Position numbers and translations under genes: made by a program. A DNA stretch of 64,000 nt from Isoetes taiwanensis (Eukaryota; Streptophyta; Lycopodiopsida; Isoetales; Isoetaceae): NCBI GenBank assembly GCA_021234155.1, contig JAJEKV010000008.1, forward strand, positions 14,445,410 to 14,509,409, written 5' to 3'. Positions 58,016 to 64,000 of the stretch are shown here, in pieces. The notes below the pieces were generated by a model, which worked only from the letters and a program-made list of their open reading frames with translations, was not told the DNA's origin and searched no databases. Position 1 is the stretch's first letter. The number at the start of each line of letters is the position of its first letter.

Positions 58016-59584
58016 TCAGGGCTCATAACGGGCATAAATAGGGGCATCTATAGGCGCAGTGTCATCCTCGAAGGCTACCAATTCATCATCATCATCCGTT
58101 TCCTCAGGACCATTCTGCACCTCATCCCAAAACCGTTTTCTTCTTCTCCCAATACGCTCCACAGGGACAATCCCAGGTGGCGTGCCAAAGATGACTAAGC
58201 GCACATCTCTAATAGAAGCACATCCTGGGTTTAATGTCACCCTCCAGGCTGCCTCCACCCACTGCTGTGATATGAACGTGCAGTTCATGAGTAGCACCCA
58301 TGCACTGCTGAGAACAAACTTATGTGTTGTTCTTAACATTACAGTGACAGCCTGCTCCGAAGACACACTAAGCTGCCTCTTGCCATGGTAGAGAACAAAA
58401 TGACAAGCCCTAGCCAATAAATTTCGGTTATCCAGAGTCACGCAGGACTTGATGTCACTAGTCCCATATAATGCATACAGGTGTTTTCCTCTGGCCATCT
58501 GTTCTACACTCTTCACATGCTGCCTGAAGTGCATTTTGCCAAGATCTTTCAAGCAATACCCGATCATACCTTTGTAACAGTGCAGCTTGCTTCGTGTCCT
58601 TTGGGGCTTTACCTAGAATAATTCCCCCCGCAGGTTTGTGGGTATCCCAGCCAAGATACTTCTTCAGTCTGACATTCACCATGGCTGGAGTGCTAAGGTT
58701 GCTCACTGCAACTCGAAAAACACATTGAATATATAAGTGATCTATCTCGGACCCACGTTCCTGGCTGACCACCCTGGAGATACACTCCTCATTCAAGAAT
58801 TTGCATACACTAATATATAGTGCCTCCCAAACATCTAGCCCACCTACATTGACTGTGACGCTCACATCAAGAGAGCAAGGCTCGTCCACAGCTTCACCAC
58901 AACTCATCTTGGGCCTCTTGTTCTTCCCTCCCCTGGCCACCACCTTCTTTGCCAACCAGGATTTCTTCCCTTTGAAGTCCTGTCTACCTGGCCGCTTGTC
59001 TTCAAACAAACGTAGGCACTCCACGAATTGCCATGTATTATCCCCAGATGCTTCCTTCCCACCTGCATCCACCTTCTTCCCTTCCCTTGCATCTGACACA
59101 AGAGGCTCCGGTTGCTCCACAAACATGCTTCCATGGAAATTCTCATTCTCATAAAGTTTGAAGCCTTTCCACAGAGCCACGCGTTACGCAACAACACGCT
59201 TTTAGGGAGGGCGCCCTCGGCATCCGCGCCCTTGCCCCCCCTTTGCCGATACCCACGGCCGAGCCTCTCAAGAACATGGCGACAAGCACACTGAAGAAAA
59301 TTCAAGTACATGTGGGAGACCCCGATTCCGCTGCCATCATTGAGATATGCTAGAAAATGGATGGCCATGCAGATTATAAACTGTAGTGAAGGTTCGATTG
59401 CAAATGGAAAAACACCCTTTAGAACACCATGTGCAGGACCACTCCTGTCCTGCGGGCCACAACAATCCCTTGCAACCACATGCCGCAACCCACAACCTTC
59501 CCCAACGGCACAGAGGCCAAATGCATGAATCCAGCCCCCGTCCCTACACACCATTAAAAAAAAGAAATACCCACGCCATACCAA
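58016..59584 (-). pseudogene. Unrecognised long protein ORF split by two frameshifts
   Basis: Three overlapping minus-strand frames join into one protein-like sequence. 59584-58904 includes CRDGGWIHAFGLCAVGEG and QFIICMAIHFLAYLNDGSG. It passes near 59200 to the frame 59180-58458, with GFKLYENENFHGSMFVEQPE and VRLKKYLGWDTHKPAGG. That frame passes near 58560 to 58567-58016, with RQHVKSVEQMARGKHLYALY and RRRKRFWDEVQNGPEETDDD. The C-terminus is strongly acidic. The frames are long and GC-rich compared with the flanks. I recognise no domain. About 520 residues would be encoded if uninterrupted. It could be a young multicopy element protein or an expressed gene with sequencing indels. Confidence 0.45.
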
Positions 59585-59687
59585 GAAAACTTAGAAAATC
59601 ATCTAGGGCAAACCTTTTTTGGGCTGCTGCTGTTTTGATTTTTAGATTTTTGAAAAACTTTAGTCCAAAAAGGAATTTAGAAGCTAC

Positions 59688-59712
59688 AGCGCGCGCGCGC
59701 GCACGCACACAT
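59688..59712. repeat. GC/CA dinucleotide run
   Basis: An alternating GCGCGC tract passes into CACAC, a potential Z-DNA-forming purine-pyrimidine run. It lies about 145 bases upstream of the MSI1-like start codon and about 35 bases before its likely TATA box. Confidence 0.9.
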
Positions 59713-59746
59713 ACTCATGTCACTTAAATCTTTTGGTCTTCCCACC

Positions 59747-59754
59747 TATAAAAA
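59747..59754 (+). promoter_or_regulatory. Probable TATA box of the MSI1-like gene
   Basis: TATAAAAA lies 100 bases before the ATG at 59854, which would leave a 5' leader of about 70-75 bases. It is the only good TATA word close upstream on this strand. Confidence 0.5.
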
Positions 59755-59841
59755 TTCTCTTCTCCTTTTGGTAAAATATTCGAAGGAACAATTTGGAACC
59801 CATAGAAAAGGGGAAGGTCAGGCGGGAATAACACGGAGTAG

Positions 59842-62436
<2,595 letters not shown>

Positions 62437-63150
62437 TGTTACTAAAGGAGGTCAGTCTACAGTACTAGAGAAGGTCAAGTCTAGGAAAAAGGAAGCTGGT
62501 TGTATTTGCCTGGGGGAAAATATTGCCAGGCATGCCATCTGATTTTTACCCTTACTATCCAAATGATTATTTCAACATGTAAAAGAACCAAATGACTAAA
62601 GCTAACCTTGCTGCCTGTCAAGCTTTCAATTCAGATTTCTTGCTGTCTCAGGCATTTTGGTGGTCGTTTTAAAGTGGTATTGAAATTTTGAAGAAAAGAA
62701 TGTGCATTGGTCAACCTTATTTAGTTGAGGTACAAGAAGTTCATTCAAGTTTAGAGAAATTCCATGTATACAACACTTAAAATATTCAATTGTATTTATT
62801 AAGCAATTTAAGTGTTCTGTCATCTTGTGCATTGAGTTCTGGTACATTTGAGCTTCAGCCACGTAAAAGCAAGATTTTACAAACTTGATTCAAGTACTTG
62901 ATTGTCATTAATTAGTCAACTTCTGTAGTTTAGGCCTAATTTCAAGTGGTGATTTTTATTCTAGCAAACTAATTTAAGTACATAATCCCATCCTTGATTA
63001 GTCAAAGTCTCCAATTTAGGTCTAATTTCAAATGGTCTCCTCCAACAATTAGATGAGAAATTGGAAATCATAAAAATATATGTCACACAAAATTATATGT
63101 CGTGGAGGTTACAATAACAAAGAGTATGTTTTTAAAGAGGGATTGCATTA
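62437..63150. other. Convergent intergenic spacer
   Basis: This spacer separates the 3' ends of the MSI1-like and Ole e 1-like genes. It should hold both 3' UTRs and polyadenylation signals, although no canonical AATAAA is obvious on the + strand. It contains a diverged tandem duplication at 62892-63034. Confidence 0.6.
62892..63034. repeat. Diverged two-copy tandem duplication (86-bp period)
   Basis: ATTAGTCAA followed by TTTAGG(C/T)CTAATTTCAA(G/A)TGG occurs at 62911-62949 and 62997-63034. Upstream words (AAGTAC...CATT/CCTT) also correspond, giving a period of about 86 bases. Confidence 0.75.
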
Positions 63151-63614
63151 TTACATATAGACAAAAGGAGCAACAACAGCTTCATAGGTATTGTTCTTGA
63201 GGCCAAAGAGTGAAAGTACTCCACCATTAGGGATGGCAAGAACATTACAATCAAAAGGCAAGTCAAATGCAACAACAGAAGCTCGATACAACTGAACATT
63301 ATTATATGATCCAAGGTTGATTTTGTAATGTCCATTATGGTCAGTGGAACCTTGATGTTTGGCAGTAAATGGACCCTTAATCTCCACAGTAACACCTAGT
63401 CATAGACCAACTTAAGTGCTTAGAAAAAAAAAGGGGATGATCTAGATTAGGGTAACTTACCAAATAATCCAGTGAGGTTTGAAGTTGTTTGTTGGTAGCA
63501 GATGACCTTTCCTTGGACGACAAGGATGGGGCGGAGGTGTCGTGCGGCATCGGCAGGGGAGGCAAAGATTAGCGCCATCAACATGGCTGCTACTAAGACC
63601 GTTGTTGAAGCCAT
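63151..63614 (-). CDS. Pollen Ole e 1 / phylloplanin-like secreted protein, two exons
   Basis: Reading the minus strand, exon 1 is 63614-63461 and exon 2 is 63395-63151. A 65-base intron starts GTAAGT and ends AG, and splits a Gly codon. The product is 132 residues. It starts MASTTVLVAAMLMALIFA, a clear signal peptide ending after about residue 23 (ADA). GKVICYQ is at about residue 35 and VTVEIKGPF at the start of exon 2. Next come TDHNGHYKINLG, a second Cys (PFDCNVL) and a terminal FVYM. This is the short Ole e 1-like beta-sandwich pattern, in which secreted proteins act in the cell wall or apoplast. Only two Cys remain in the mature part, fewer than in long pollen allergens, so a phylloplanin-like or generic Ole e 1-domain protein fits best. 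It is convergent with the MSI1-like gene. Confidence 0.8.
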
Positions 63615-64000
63615 GGTTATAGGCAATGGAGAAAGAGGAGAGTGTTTTTTCTAGCAAGTGATTAAGGTGAGGGGTGCACGTTGAAATGGGCACCACCAAA
63701 AAATTCTTTTTCAGCATGCCATGTCAGCATACACGTGGATTTGGCCGCTGACATGGCAATTCGCAGTCCTGGTAAATTTGAATTTCTATACTTATTACCT
63801 AGTGGGGATTTCGACAAGCCAGCCGATCTTCCAAATTGGAGTTTTTCTGCAATTAAAACAGATCTTCCTGATGACACACACAAGGGATTTTCCGCTCTGC
63901 ATCGAGCATTCAAAAAAAAAAAAAAAACTAGCCCACAACAGCTTCGAAATCGTGGACACAGATCCTTGGGCTCCCGGCCGGTCCTCTGATTCGCTGCAAT
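63615..64000. other. Upstream region of the Ole e 1-like gene
   Basis: This holds the promoter side of the minus-strand gene. No clear TATA box was identified. A + strand open frame at 63681-63989 has no recognisable motif and passes through a poly-A run, so I do not call it a gene. The window ends here. Confidence 0.4.

Noticed and set aside
58059-58391. 110-codon + strand ORF
   Set aside because: Antisense shadow of the better supported minus-strand ORF.
63681-63989. 102-codon + strand ORF at the window end
   Set aside because: Runs through a poly-A stretch, lacks motifs and lies in the upstream region of the minus-strand Ole e 1-like gene.

Overview
The window is nuclear DNA of a land plant. 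It has spliced genes with GT-AG introns, an MSI1-type WD40 gene, a plant Ole e 1-type secreted protein, a degenerate TTTAGGG tract and CACTA, LINE and PPR remnants. Genes are sparse and old transposons dominate, as in the large genomes of ferns or gymnosperms. I cannot choose between these, and no bacterial features are present.

Layout. 1-6.4 kb: a badly decayed CACTA (En/Spm) element with a TNP2-type transposase on the + strand, bordered by GACGC-rich stretches. 6.4-16.08 kb: a tandem array of about nine monomers of roughly 1.03-1.13 kb, GC-rich, full of small indels, with no shared intact ORF. 16.1-17 kb: probable LINE 3' remnant. 17-25 kb: AT-rich DNA with an orphan exon-like ORF (-), a possible LTR, LRR-receptor fragments (+) and PPR fragments (-). 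25-37 kb: mostly unassigned, with a Harbinger-like fragment, unrecognised minus-strand exon-like pieces around 31-34 kb, and dispersed or local duplications. 37.5-40.3 kb: a decayed minus-strand transposon-like protein with a CxxC motif. 41-47.7 kb: a GC-rich + strand unit carrying about 20 copies of a hyphenated palindrome (core CGACTCGCGAGTCG) around and between unrecognised coding fragments. 48.5-50.1 kb: an intron-containing, 5'-truncated SEC61-alpha pseudogene with two CAG-to-TAG changes. 52-57.9 kb: nested LINE material: a 5'-truncated LINE end with an 18-bp target duplication, then an ORF1 piece (-) head to head with an ORF2 piece (+). 58.0-59.6 kb: an unrecognised frameshifted minus-strand ORF.

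The only clearly intact genes are at the right end: a complete six-exon MSI1/RBBP4-type gene (59854-62436, +; 424 codons) and, convergent with it, a two-exon Ole e 1/phylloplanin-like secreted protein (63151-63614, -; 132 codons). The first is a core histone chaperone and Polycomb subunit, the second a probable apoplastic protein; nothing links them functionally.

The best candidates for something undescribed are the palindrome-studded 41.7-47.7 kb unit with its unknown protein fragments, and the 1.1-kb satellite. Identifications rest on reading motifs by eye; no database search was possible.
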